This document shows positions 1 to 4,692 of a stretch of 5,020 bases of DNA, piece by piece. The notes beneath the pieces were generated by a model. The model was given only the letters and a program-made list of their open reading frames with translations, ran no database searches and was not told the DNA's origin. A program made the translations under genes and the position numbers. Source of the stretch: Suilimivivens sp964458255 (GTDB lineage: Bacteria; Bacillota; Clostridia; Lachnospirales; Lachnospiraceae); contig CAYWHY010000090.1 in assembly GCA_964458255.1 (NCBI GenBank), forward strand, positions 1-5,020. Direction: 5' to 3'. Position 1 is the first letter of the stretch; the number at the start of each line of letters is the position of its first letter.

Positions 1-205
1 CCATCTGTGCTGCATATGGAGTAGATTTCTTTGAACCTCTAAAACCAAGACCACCGGCACTTGCCCAGCTTAACGCATTTCCTTCAGCATCTGTTAATGT
101 AACGATTGTGTTGTTAAAGGAAGACTGAATATGTGCCTGTCCGCGTTCAACGTTTTTCTTGACACGTTTCTTTGTCACTTTTTTTGTAACTTTTTTAGCT
201 GCCAT
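1..205 (-). CDS. rpsK: 30S ribosomal protein S11 (partial, C-terminus outside window)
   Basis: S11 lies on the platform of the small subunit, lines the E-site mRNA path with S7 and S18, and binds 16S rRNA. The first 68 residues are visible; the family length is about 130, so roughly half is missing beyond position 1. The start MAAKKVTKKVTKKRVKKNVE gives the expected lysine-rich N-terminal extension. It is followed by the diagnostic core RGQAHIQSSFNNTIVTLTD (21-39) and GNALSWASAGGLGFRGSKKS (42-61), ending in TPYAAQM. The ATG at 205 is supported by the near-complete ribosome binding site at 206-222. The rpsM-rpsK order is that of the alpha operon; rpsD, rpoA and rplQ would be expected next, outside the window. 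Confidence 0.98.
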   Translation of the reverse strand, partial: MAAKKVTKKVTKKRVKKNVERGQAHIQSSFNNTIVTLTDAEGNALSWASAGGLGFRGSKKSTPYAAQM

Positions 206-222
206 TTAAACTAACCTACTTT
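206..222 (-). promoter_or_regulatory. rpsK ribosome binding site with one mismatch
   Basis: The transcript reads AGAAAGTAGGT ahead of rpsK. It matches the extended anti-16S sequence AGAAAGGAGGT except for one T in the core, with eight bases between AGGT and the ATG at 205. The long match probably offsets the interrupted core. The rest of the rpsM-rpsK gap (up to 308) shows only short hairpins of 4 bp and no clear promoter or terminator. Confidence 0.65.
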
Positions 223-308
223 CTCATTAATCAATAATTTACTGTTTCTCTACAGATTTCTGCATGTTGCCAAATCCGCCAAAGTGCATTTTTCATGCTG
301 AAAGAGAC

Positions 309-677
309 TTATTTCTTCTTTCCAGCAACGGTACGCTTAGGACCTTTTCTGGTTCTTGCGTTTGTTTTTGTCTTCTGACCACGTACAGGGAGTCCTTTTC
401 TGTGACGGATTCCTCTGTAGCATCCGATTTCCTGAAGTCTCTTGATGTTAAGAGCAACTTCTCTTCTTAAATCACCTTCAACCATGTAGTCTGCATCAAT
501 CACTTCACTGATTCTCTTTACTTCGTCGTCAGTGAGCTCTCTGACACGGGTATCAGGATTAACATTTGCTTTTTCAAGAATCTTAGTAGCACTTACTCTA
601 CCAATTCCATAAACATAAGTCAAACCAATTTCTACACGTTTTTCTCTCGGTAAGTCAACACCTGCAATACGAGCCAT
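309..677 (-). CDS. rpsM: 30S ribosomal protein S13
   Basis: S13 sits in the head of the small subunit, contacts the P-site tRNA and forms a bridge to the large subunit. The 122-residue protein has the usual length and the standard opening MARIAGVDLPREKRVEIGLTY is recognisable. The N-terminal helix-two-turn-helix domain contains the GIGRVSATKIL turn (24-34), followed by the helical middle (about 48-82). The conserved C-terminal segment CYRGIRHRKGLPVRGQKT (86-103) leads into a basic tail, TNARTRKGPKRTVAGKKK, which reaches toward the P-site tRNA. The start at 677 is fixed by GGAGG eight bases upstream. It is the first gene of the alpha-operon block and is followed by rpsK after a 103-base gap. 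The long gap before it suggests its own promoter and leader control. Confidence 0.99.
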   Translation of the reverse strand: MARIAGVDLPREKRVEIGLTYVYGIGRVSATKILEKANVNPDTRVRELTDDEVKRISEVIDADYMVEGDLRREVALNIKRLQEIGCYRGIRHRKGLPVRGQKTKTNARTRKGPKRTVAGKKK

Positions 678-685
678 TTACGTTT

Positions 686-690
686 CCTCC
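686..690 (-). promoter_or_regulatory. rpsM ribosome binding site
   Basis: GGAGG lies eight bases upstream of the rpsM ATG at 677. The adjacent AGGAAA could be masked by a UUUCCU segment in the leader (866-871). Confidence 0.9.
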
Positions 691-737
691 ATTTTCTTTA
701 CTGGCATATCAAAACCTCTAAGGCTTTCTCTGCATTT

Positions 738-753
738 GTATGCTTTGGCATAC
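738..753 (-). other. Perfect 6-bp hairpin in the rpsM leader
   Basis: GTATGC and GCATAC pair perfectly around a four-base CAAA loop, about 60 bases upstream of the rpsM start. It is the most stable local fold in the leader. No U-run follows, so it is not a terminator. Confidence 0.5.
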
Positions 754-920
754 CCGTTACTAATTGATTGAGGCACTGGTCCATGCCCAACCGGACGTTT
801 CCGATCTTTCCAGTCGCGTTCTTCCTGCGTTTTACTCTCATCCAATTCCGAAGTTAATTTTCGCAAGGAAATCTACTTCTGGTATCAACAAGTAATCACT
901 AAGGCTCCTTTGTACTATTT

Positions 921-951
921 ATTATAATAATCAGCATAACTTCTTTATCAA
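921..951 (-). promoter_or_regulatory. Candidate sigma-A promoter upstream of rpsM
   Basis: TTGATA (951-946) serves as the -35. Two overlapping -10 boxes follow: TATTAT (929-924) at 16 bases spacing and a perfect TATAAT (926-921) at 19 bases. Neither spacing is the ideal 17, which lowers confidence, but the element sits in a long gap ahead of the alpha-operon genes, where an internal promoter is expected. Transcription would start near 914. Confidence 0.55.
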
Positions 952-955
952 GCCA

Positions 956-1008
956 CACTGCAGCCGCTTCATAATAAATGGACAAGAACCCTTCCGCTTT
1001 ACGCAGTG
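956..1008 (-). other. Inverted repeat just after rpmJ
   Basis: CACTGC (transcript positions 1008-1003) and GCAGTG (961-956) can pair over 6 bp, and more with a bulged base, around a loop of about 41 bases. The 5' arm starts two bases after the rpmJ stop. No U-run follows, and the 3' arm ends five bases upstream of the next promoter candidate. It may be a 3'-end stabilising fold of the rpmJ message or chance. Confidence 0.3.
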
Positions 1009-1010
1009 GA

Positions 1011-1124
1011 TTATCCTTGTCTCTGTTTGTGTTTCGGATTCTCGCAGATTACTCTGATACGTCCTTTTCTCTTAATGATTTTGCACTTTTCGCAAATCGG
1101 TTTTACTGATGATCTAACCTTCAT
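1011..1124 (-). CDS. rpmJ: 50S ribosomal protein L36, zinc-binding form
   Basis: L36 is the smallest large-subunit protein and stabilises 23S rRNA near the peptidyl-transferase side of the subunit. The product is 37 residues, the standard length: MKVRSSVKPICEKC, then KIIKRKGRIRVICENPKHKQRQG. The zinc-ribbon ligands C11, C14, C27 and H32 are all present, so this is the C+ (zinc-binding) paralogue and not the zinc-free form that some bacteria make under zinc starvation. It has its own promoter (1158-1186) and a strong ribosome binding site. It is separated from infA by 192 bases, which contain a terminator-like hairpin, and from rpsM by an unusually long 333 bases. L36 could therefore be expressed partly apart from the genes on both sides. 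Confidence 0.99.
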   Translation of the reverse strand: MKVRSSVKPICEKCKIIKRKGRIRVICENPKHKQRQG

Positions 1125-1131
1125 GTTAAAC

Positions 1132-1138
1132 CCTCCTT
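1132..1138 (-). promoter_or_regulatory. rpmJ ribosome binding site, decides the start
   Basis: AAGGAGG lies seven bases upstream of the ATG at 1124. The same frame is open further upstream to 1208, but that stretch contains the promoter and this ribosome binding site, so the short 37-residue product is the real one. Confidence 0.95.
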
Positions 1139-1157
1139 TCAAAAAAGACCGTTTTAC

Positions 1158-1186
1158 ATTATAGCATGTTATATTTACAAATGCAA
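1158..1186 (-). promoter_or_regulatory. Sigma-A promoter with extended -10, upstream of rpmJ
   Basis: On the minus strand TTGCAT (1186-1181) and a perfect TATAAT (1163-1158) are separated by exactly 17 bases. The -10 is preceded by TGC, an extended -10 motif. Transcription would start near 1151, leaving an untranslated region of about 27 bases with a strong ribosome binding site before rpmJ. This is the clearest promoter in the window and probably drives rpmJ and, by read-through, the alpha operon. Confidence 0.8.
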
Positions 1187-1209
1187 TAGCTTTTCTAAGA
1201 TATTCCATT

Positions 1210-1227
1210 ATAAATATTAATATTTAT
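1210..1227. repeat. 18-bp perfect AT-only palindrome
   Basis: ATAAATATTAATATTTAT reads the same on both strands over 18 bases. It lies directly after the terminator-like hairpin and about 24 bases upstream of the -35 box of the rpmJ promoter. It may be a protein-binding operator, a distal upstream promoter element, or simply a chance product of AT-rich spacer DNA. Confidence 0.6.
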
Positions 1228-1252
1228 CAAAAGAATTGCAGTGCAATTCTTC
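1228..1252 (-). terminator. Weak rho-independent terminator candidate after infA
   Basis: In the transcript orientation AGAATTGC and GCAATTCT form a perfect 8-bp stem with the three-base loop ACT (1232-1250), extendable by an A-U and a G-U pair. It is followed directly by a short T-run (TTTTG including the last stem base). The stem is A/T-rich and the tract is short, so termination is probably partial. Its place, between infA and the rpmJ promoter, supports the call. Confidence 0.55.
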
Positions 1253-1279
1253 ATAGACCAAACATAGAAATTCTTAGAC

Positions 1280-1295
1280 GGCGTTTTCTGACGCC
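1280..1295. other. Short GC-rich hairpin downstream of infA
   Basis: GGCGT and ACGCC form a 5-bp stem with a six-base loop, about 21 bases past the infA stop. In the transcript orientation no T-run follows. On the opposite strand the hairpin is followed by a T-rich stretch (1296-1316), so it would fit an intrinsic terminator for transcription entering from the other side. No gene on that strand needs one here, so its role is open. Confidence 0.35.
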
Positions 1296-1316
1296 TTAGT
1301 ATTTCTTTTTGTCTTT

Positions 1317-1535
1317 TTACTTGTCTCTCCAAATAATTCTTCCTTTGGACAAATCATAAGGAGACAGTTCTAATGTCACCTTGTCACCGGGAAGAATACG
1401 GATAAAATTCTGTCTGAGTTTTCCACTAATATGTGCAAGTACTCTGTGGCCGTTTTCCAGTTCCACCTGAAACATGGTGTTGGGAAGTTTTTCTACTACA
1501 GTTCCTTCAATTTCAATTACGTCTGCTTTAGACAT
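1317..1535 (-). CDS. infA: Translation initiation factor IF-1
   Basis: IF-1 binds the A site of the 30S subunit and helps IF-2 and IF-3 form the initiation complex. The 72-residue product is the exact usual length and is a single S1-type OB fold. Conserved segments are EGTVVEKLPN (10-19), FQVELENGHRVLAHISGKLRQN (22-43), IRILPGDKV (45-53) and LSPYDLSKGRI (57-67). The C-terminus reads IIWRDK instead of the ITYRxK of many IF-1s, a mild variation. The start at 1535 has a full AGGAGGT five bases upstream that overlaps the stop of the KOW gene, so translation is probably coupled. infA is the last gene before the terminator-like hairpin and new promoter at 1158-1252, so it may close the transcription unit that comes from the spc operon. 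Confidence 0.99.
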   Translation of the reverse strand: MSKADVIEIEGTVVEKLPNTMFQVELENGHRVLAHISGKLRQNFIRILPGDKVTLELSPYDLSKGRIIWRDK

Positions 1536-1545
1536 TCGCTACCTC

Positions 1546-1800
1546 CTATTTCATTCTCATTTTTATTGCGAATTTAATTTCTTCATTATATAGGGTTCTT
1601 CCATTTTGTAATTTATCTGCAATCGTCCTGTCAATACCACTTTTTACCGGCTGCACATGCTTTTTCTTCTTTTTCTTCAGTTTTTCCAAAGGTCTTATGT
1701 CTCCATCCGCCAAGTAAAAATATTCATCTTCTTCACCTATGATGACATACATTTTTCCTTTATCATGTCCTGCCATGGAAATTACAAACATTCCTACCAT
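1546..1800 (-). CDS. Small KOW-domain protein, probable RNA binder
   Basis: An 84-residue protein with an N-terminal KOW-like beta-barrel region (about 4-37: FVISMAGHDKGKMYVIIGEE, then YLADGDIRPLEKL). It is followed by a strongly basic stretch containing six consecutive lysines (about 40-48) and a short charged tail. This resembles the L14E/L6E/L27E-like KOW proteins found between map and infA in many Firmicutes; B. subtilis has a small KOW gene at this position. Family knowledge suggests RNA or ribosome binding, but the exact role is not established and I infer none beyond that. The start at 1800 is favoured over the methionine at residue 4 because GAGGT lies six bases upstream of the first ATG. 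It sits four bases after map and ten bases before infA; the infA ribosome binding site overlaps its stop codon. Confidence 0.93.
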   Translation of the reverse strand: MVGMFVISMAGHDKGKMYVIIGEEDEYFYLADGDIRPLEKLKKKKKKHVQPVKSGIDRTIADKLQNGRTLYNEEIKFAIKMRMK

Positions 1801-1804
1801 CTTC

Positions 1805-2572
1805 TTACCTCACTACGTTGCCTGGAAGTGTCAGTATTTCCGGTTCGCCGTCCGTAATCAGCACTGTATTTTCATAATGAGCCGAAAGGGAACCATCCGC
1901 CGTCACTACTGTCCAGTCATCATCCAGCCATTCCACGTCATAATCCCCCATATTAATCATGGGTTCAATGGCAAGTGTCATTCCCGGCTGTAATTTAATA
2001 CCACGACGCCACTGCTTAAAATTCGGAATCTGCGGATCTTCGTGGAGGCTGGTTCCGATTCCATGCCCAACCAAATCTCTTACTATTCCGTATCCGAACG
2101 TTGATACATACGCATCAATGGCATTAGAAATATCATAAAGATGGTTGCCGGCTCTAGCCATTTTAACTCCTTCAAAAAAGCTCTGTCTTGTAACTTCAAT
2201 CAGTTTTTTTGCCTCAGCAGAAATTTCTCCTACCGGATAGGTTCTTGCCGCATCAGAATGATACCCTTTATAAATAAGACCGGCATCCAGACTGACTATG
2301 TCACCTTCCATCAAAATTCTCTTTTTAGAAGGGATTCCATGCACTACTTCATCGTTAACCGAAACACAAACAGATGCGGGATACCCATTATAATTTAGGA
2401 AGTTAGGTGTACATCCATAGCTTCTGATTAACTTTTCTCCCAGTTCATCTATTTCCCCTGTGGAAATCCCCGGTTTGATAAAATCCCCCAACCTTTCATG
2501 TACCTCGGAAAGGATTTTACAAGATTCCCTCATTAGTTCTATTTCTCTTGCAGATTTAATTGATATCGCCAT
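1805..2572 (-). CDS. map: Type I methionine aminopeptidase
   Basis: Removes the N-terminal methionine from nascent cytoplasmic proteins when the second residue is small; a dinuclear metallopeptidase of the M24 (pita-bread) fold. The 255-residue chain is a complete minimal type I enzyme without an N-terminal extension. The five metal ligands are in place: D96 (SLDAG), D107 (YHSDAAR), H170 (LVGHGIG), E203 (AIEPM) and E234 (HYENTV). The catalytic histidines are H78 (NDEVVHGIP) and H177 (SLHEDP). The ligand spacing matches the E. coli enzyme with an offset of one. The start at 2572 gives the typical MAISIKSAREIELMRES opening; an AAGGGA lies close upstream, a modest ribosome binding site. The stop is four bases from the start of the KOW gene, whose ribosome binding site falls within the last map codons, so the two are probably translationally coupled. 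Confidence 0.98.
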   Translation of the reverse strand: MAISIKSAREIELMRESCKILSEVHERLGDFIKPGISTGEIDELGEKLIRSYGCTPNFLNYNGYPASVCVSVNDEVVHGIPSKKRILMEGDIVSLDAGLIYKGYHSDAARTYPVGEISAEAKKLIEVTRQSFFEGVKMARAGNHLYDISNAIDAYVSTFGYGIVRDLVGHGIGTSLHEDPQIPNFKQWRRGIKLQPGMTLAIEPMINMGDYDVEWLDDDWTVVTADGSLSAHYENTVLITDGEPEILTLPGNVVR

Positions 2573-2620
2573 ATATTCCCTTGCCTTTCCGCAACCTGCA
2601 AATCAGTCAACGCCGGATAC

Positions 2621-3262
2621 TTAACAAAGGATAGCTGTGATAGCCGTAAATACATCCTTCATATCCACCGTACCATCTACTGACTTAAGCACACCCTTCG
2701 CACGATAGAAATCAATTAATGGCTGCGTCTGCTTATGATATACATCCAAACGATTCTTAACTGTTTCTGGCTTATCATCATCACGAAGCACTAATTCTTT
2801 ACCGCATGTATCGCAAATTCCATCCGTTTTGGGTGGAATATGTTCAATATGATAAGTTGCCCCACAACTTAAGCATGCACGTCTTCCGCCCATTCTCTTA
2901 ATGATGTTTTCATCGGGAACTTCTACGTTAATCGCATAATCAATCCTGTCTCCCAGCTCTGTAAGTGCTTTGTCAAGTACTTCTGCCTGCGGAATAGTTC
3001 TCGGAAAACCATCCAGCACATACCCATTCTTGCAATCATCCTTTGCCACTCTGTCAAGAAGAATCTTAACCGTAAGCTCATCCGGGACAAGAAGTCCCTG
3101 ATCCATATATTTTTTTGCTTCCATTCCGAGCTCCGTACCATTTTTAATATTAGCTCTAAAAATATCTCCTGTAGAAATATGCGGAATGCTGTATTTTTCT
3201 GCTATCATTTTTGCCTGTGTACCTTTTCCGGCACCAGGTGCTCCTAACATAATAATTTTCAT
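2621..3262 (-). CDS. adk: Adenylate kinase, zinc-lid form
   Basis: Cytoplasmic enzyme that interconverts ATP + AMP and 2 ADP, maintaining adenylate balance. The 213-residue protein has all the long-form hallmarks: the P-loop GAPGAGKGT (7-15), the AMP-binding STGD followed by R36 (30-36), DGFPRT with R88 (84-89), and the arginines around the lid (R123, R127, R160, R171). The lid carries CxxC at C130/C133 and C150/C153, the four-cysteine structural zinc site typical of Gram-positive adenylate kinases, where many proteobacterial enzymes have a hydrogen-bond network instead. The start was set by the AGGAGA site; the GTG one codon earlier is less likely. It follows secY after 115 bases and precedes map by 48 bases, the usual Firmicute order. 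There is no sign of damage. Confidence 0.98.
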   Translation of the reverse strand: MKIIMLGAPGAGKGTQAKMIAEKYSIPHISTGDIFRANIKNGTELGMEAKKYMDQGLLVPDELTVKILLDRVAKDDCKNGYVLDGFPRTIPQAEVLDKALTELGDRIDYAINVEVPDENIIKRMGGRRACLSCGATYHIEHIPPKTDGICDTCGKELVLRDDDKPETVKNRLDVYHKQTQPLIDFYRAKGVLKSVDGTVDMKDVFTAITAILC

Positions 3263-3268
3263 CACTAT

Positions 3269-3274
3269 TCTCCT
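3269..3274 (-). promoter_or_regulatory. adk ribosome binding site, decides the start
   Basis: AGGAGA lies six bases upstream of the ATG at 3262. A GTG at 3265 immediately before it would also open the frame and add one residue, but it would leave only three bases to the binding site. The ATG is therefore preferred. Confidence 0.8.
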
Positions 3275-3284
3275 AGTCTTTTTG

Positions 3285-3300
3285 TATAGTTTTCACTATA
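3285..3300 (-). promoter_or_regulatory. Small hairpin with GAAA tetraloop upstream of adk
   Basis: In the transcript orientation TATAGT and ACTATA form a perfect 6-bp stem closed by GAAA, a GNRA tetraloop. It lies between the large secY-adk stem-loop and the adk ribosome binding site, about ten bases upstream of the latter. The stem is A/U-rich and therefore weak. TATAGT also resembles a -10 box, but no convincing -35 lies at the right distance. Confidence 0.45.
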
Positions 3301-3308
3301 ACGTATGA

Positions 3309-3364
3309 TAGAGGTTACAGAAAGTCTTATGTTTCATAAACACCCGGCTTCCCTGTAACCTCTA
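3309..3364 (-). promoter_or_regulatory. Perfect 12-bp stem-loop between secY and adk
   Basis: The arms TAGAGGTTACAG (3309-3320) and CTGTAACCTCTA (3353-3364) are exact reverse complements. They enclose 32 bases that hold a smaller hairpin (TTATG / CATAA, 3327-3339, three-base loop). The structure begins 14 bases after the secY stop on the transcript. No U-run follows its 3' arm, so it is not a classical intrinsic terminator. It could be an mRNA processing or stability element that separates secY from adk expression, or part of a cis-regulatory leader of adk; the sequence does not decide between these. Confidence 0.7.
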
Positions 3365-3378
3365 AATTTTAATGAATA

Positions 3379-4692
3379 TCAATCATTTAAAAAACCTTTG
3401 TAATTACGTACCAGCATCTGTGATTCAATCTGCTTGATTGTTTCAAGAATAACACTAACAATAATGATTAAACTGGTTCCTCCAAAGGATACTGATGCCT
3501 TGAATACTCCGTTAAATACAAAAGGTATTACACATACAATGATAAGTCCTACTGCTCCGATGAAGATAATGTAATTCAAAATTCTGGTCAGGTACTCACT
3601 GGTAGGCTTGCCCGGTCTGATGCCCGGAATAAAGCCGCCCTGTTTTTTCATATTTTCTGCAACTTCAAGCGGGTTAAAGGTAAGGGAAGTCTGGAAATAT
3701 GCAAAGAATACAACAAGTATCACATATAACACCAAACCAAATGAATACACAGGTTCACTGGGTTTACACCAGTTTGCTGAATTTAAACCCTTTAAAATAT
3801 GTGCCCATACACCCGTTCCACTATATTTAAAAAAGCTACAAATCACAATGGGAAGCTGCATTAATGATGATGCGAAAATGACAGGAATAACTCCTGCTGT
3901 ATTAACCTTTAAAGGAATTGTCGCAGTCTGTCCGCCTACCATCTTTCTTCCCTGCACTTTTTTTGCGTACTGAACGGGAATCTTACGAACTCCGCTGTTC
4001 AGGAGGACAACCAAAACTACCATGGCTAAAATCACTGCAATAATTACCAAAGCAGCCACTACTCCGATTGCCGTTTTCTTCCCAAATACAAACTTCCTGA
4101 ATAAGTTTGAGAGATCCTGAGGCATACTGGAAATGATATTAATAACCAATACAATGGAAATTCCATTTCCCACACCGTTCTCAGTAATCCTTTCACCAAT
4201 CCACATAAGGAAAGCACTTCCGGCTGTTAATGCAGCAATAACTGTAATGACATTAAACGCATTATAGTCCTGCAAAAGTCCGTTTCCACCAAATCCGATT
4301 GCCATAGCTGATGATTCCAGCAAAGCAAGTCCTACTGTCACATAACGGGTAATAGACGCTATTTTTTTCCTTCCGTCTTCCCCTTCCTTCTGCATTTCTT
4401 CTAATTTAGGAATTGCAATTGTTAAAAGTTGCATAATAATGGAAGATGTAATGTAGGGTGTAATGTTTAATGCCAGGATGGACATACTTAAAAATGAACC
4501 ACCTGTAAATGCATCAAAAAAGCTGAACGCATCTCCTGTCTGTTGTGCAAACCAAGCTGAAAAATAATCTCTGTTTACACCTGGCACAGGCAGCTGTGAC
4601 CCTAAACGGATCACAACCAACATGGCAAATGTAAATAATATTTTACTTCTTAATTCTTTAATTTTGAATGCGTTTTTTAAGGTTTTTAACAT
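3379..4692 (-). CDS. secY: Preprotein translocase channel subunit SecY
   Basis: SecY is the pore-forming subunit of the SecYEG translocon in the cytoplasmic membrane; it moves unfolded preproteins outward with SecA and inserts membrane proteins. The 437-residue product has the family's usual length and about ten hydrophobic segments, roughly at residues 17-37, 68-92, 115-134, 148-165, 175-190, 208-231, 263-288, 316-338, 369-392 and 400-417. The SecY signature GERITENGVGNGIS lies at 166-179. The plug region follows the first helix (about 55-66, FSFFDAFTGG). The large cytoplasmic loop at about 340-368 carries FIPGIRPGKPTSEYL, whose arginine (R359) corresponds to the SecA-contacting arginine known in other bacteria. 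The start at 4692 is supported by GAGGTG five bases upstream and by the one-base overlap with the rplO stop. Downstream is a stem-loop and then adk. No anomaly is seen. Confidence 0.99.
   Translation of the reverse strand: MLKTLKNAFKIKELRSKILFTFAMLVVIRLGSQLPVPGVNRDYFSAWFAQQTGDAFSFFDAFTGGSFLSMSILALNITPYITSSIIMQLLTIAIPKLEEMQKEGEDGRKKIASITRYVTVGLALLESSAMAIGFGGNGLLQDYNAFNVITVIAALTAGSAFLMWIGERITENGVGNGISIVLVINIISSMPQDLSNLFRKFVFGKKTAIGVVAALVIIAVILAMVVLVVLLNSGVRKIPVQYAKKVQGRKMVGGQTATIPLKVNTAGVIPVIFASSLMQLPIVICSFFKYSGTGVWAHILKGLNSANWCKPSEPVYSFGLVLYVILVVFFAYFQTSLTFNPLEVAENMKKQGGFIPGIRPGKPTSEYLTRILNYIIFIGAVGLIIVCVIPFVFNGVFKASVSFGGTSLIIIVSVILETIKQIESQMLVRNYKGFLND

Larger units (their letters stand above)
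678..914 (-). promoter_or_regulatory. Long untranslated leader of rpsM (alpha operon), possible regulatory RNA
   Basis: No convincing gene lies in the 333 bases between rpmJ and rpsM; this part would be the leader made from the promoter at 921-951. It holds a perfect 6-bp hairpin with a CAAA loop (738-753), a 5-bp stem with one G-U pair (790-805), and two copies of AGCCTTAG (transcript sense) at 899-906 and 718-725. A UUUCCU segment (871-866) could pair with AGGAAA overlapping the rpsM ribosome binding site (688-683). In other bacteria ribosomal protein S4 represses the alpha operon through a leader next to rpsM, so an autoregulatory leader is a reasonable inference, not a demonstrated one. 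A 62-codon frame (866-678) starting with TTG and a 47-codon ATG frame (841-698) cross the region in different frames, both without a good ribosome binding site. Confidence 0.45.

Noticed and set aside
264..470. Plus-strand frame opposite the end of rpsM
   Set aside because: Antisense to the conserved S13 tail, with low-complexity composition and no family resemblance.
1125..1208. A 28-residue N-terminal extension of rpmJ in the same frame, opening with ATG at 1208
   Set aside because: The stretch contains the extended -10 promoter and the AAGGAGG ribosome binding site. L36 is 37 residues in all bacteria, matching the ATG at 1124.
1207..1230. TTGATA and TATAAT as a second promoter between infA and rpmJ
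   Set aside because: The spacing is only 12 bases, too short for sigma-A; the TATAAT overlaps the AT palindrome and could arise by composition.
1739..1993. Plus-strand open frames across the KOW gene and map
   Set aside because: They are antisense shadows of well-supported genes, without recognisable families or ribosome binding sites.
2923..3141. A 72-codon minus-strand frame inside adk
   Set aside because: It is an out-of-frame overlap with a fully conserved adenylate kinase.
3285..3300. TATAGT as the -10 box of an adk promoter
   Set aside because: The hexamer 17 bases upstream is TTTCTG, a poor -35, and the box is part of a symmetric hairpin that explains it as well.
3608..3973. A 121-codon plus-strand frame opposite secY
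   Set aside because: It lies wholly inside secY on the other strand, its translation resembles no family, and no promoter or ribosome binding site accompanies it.
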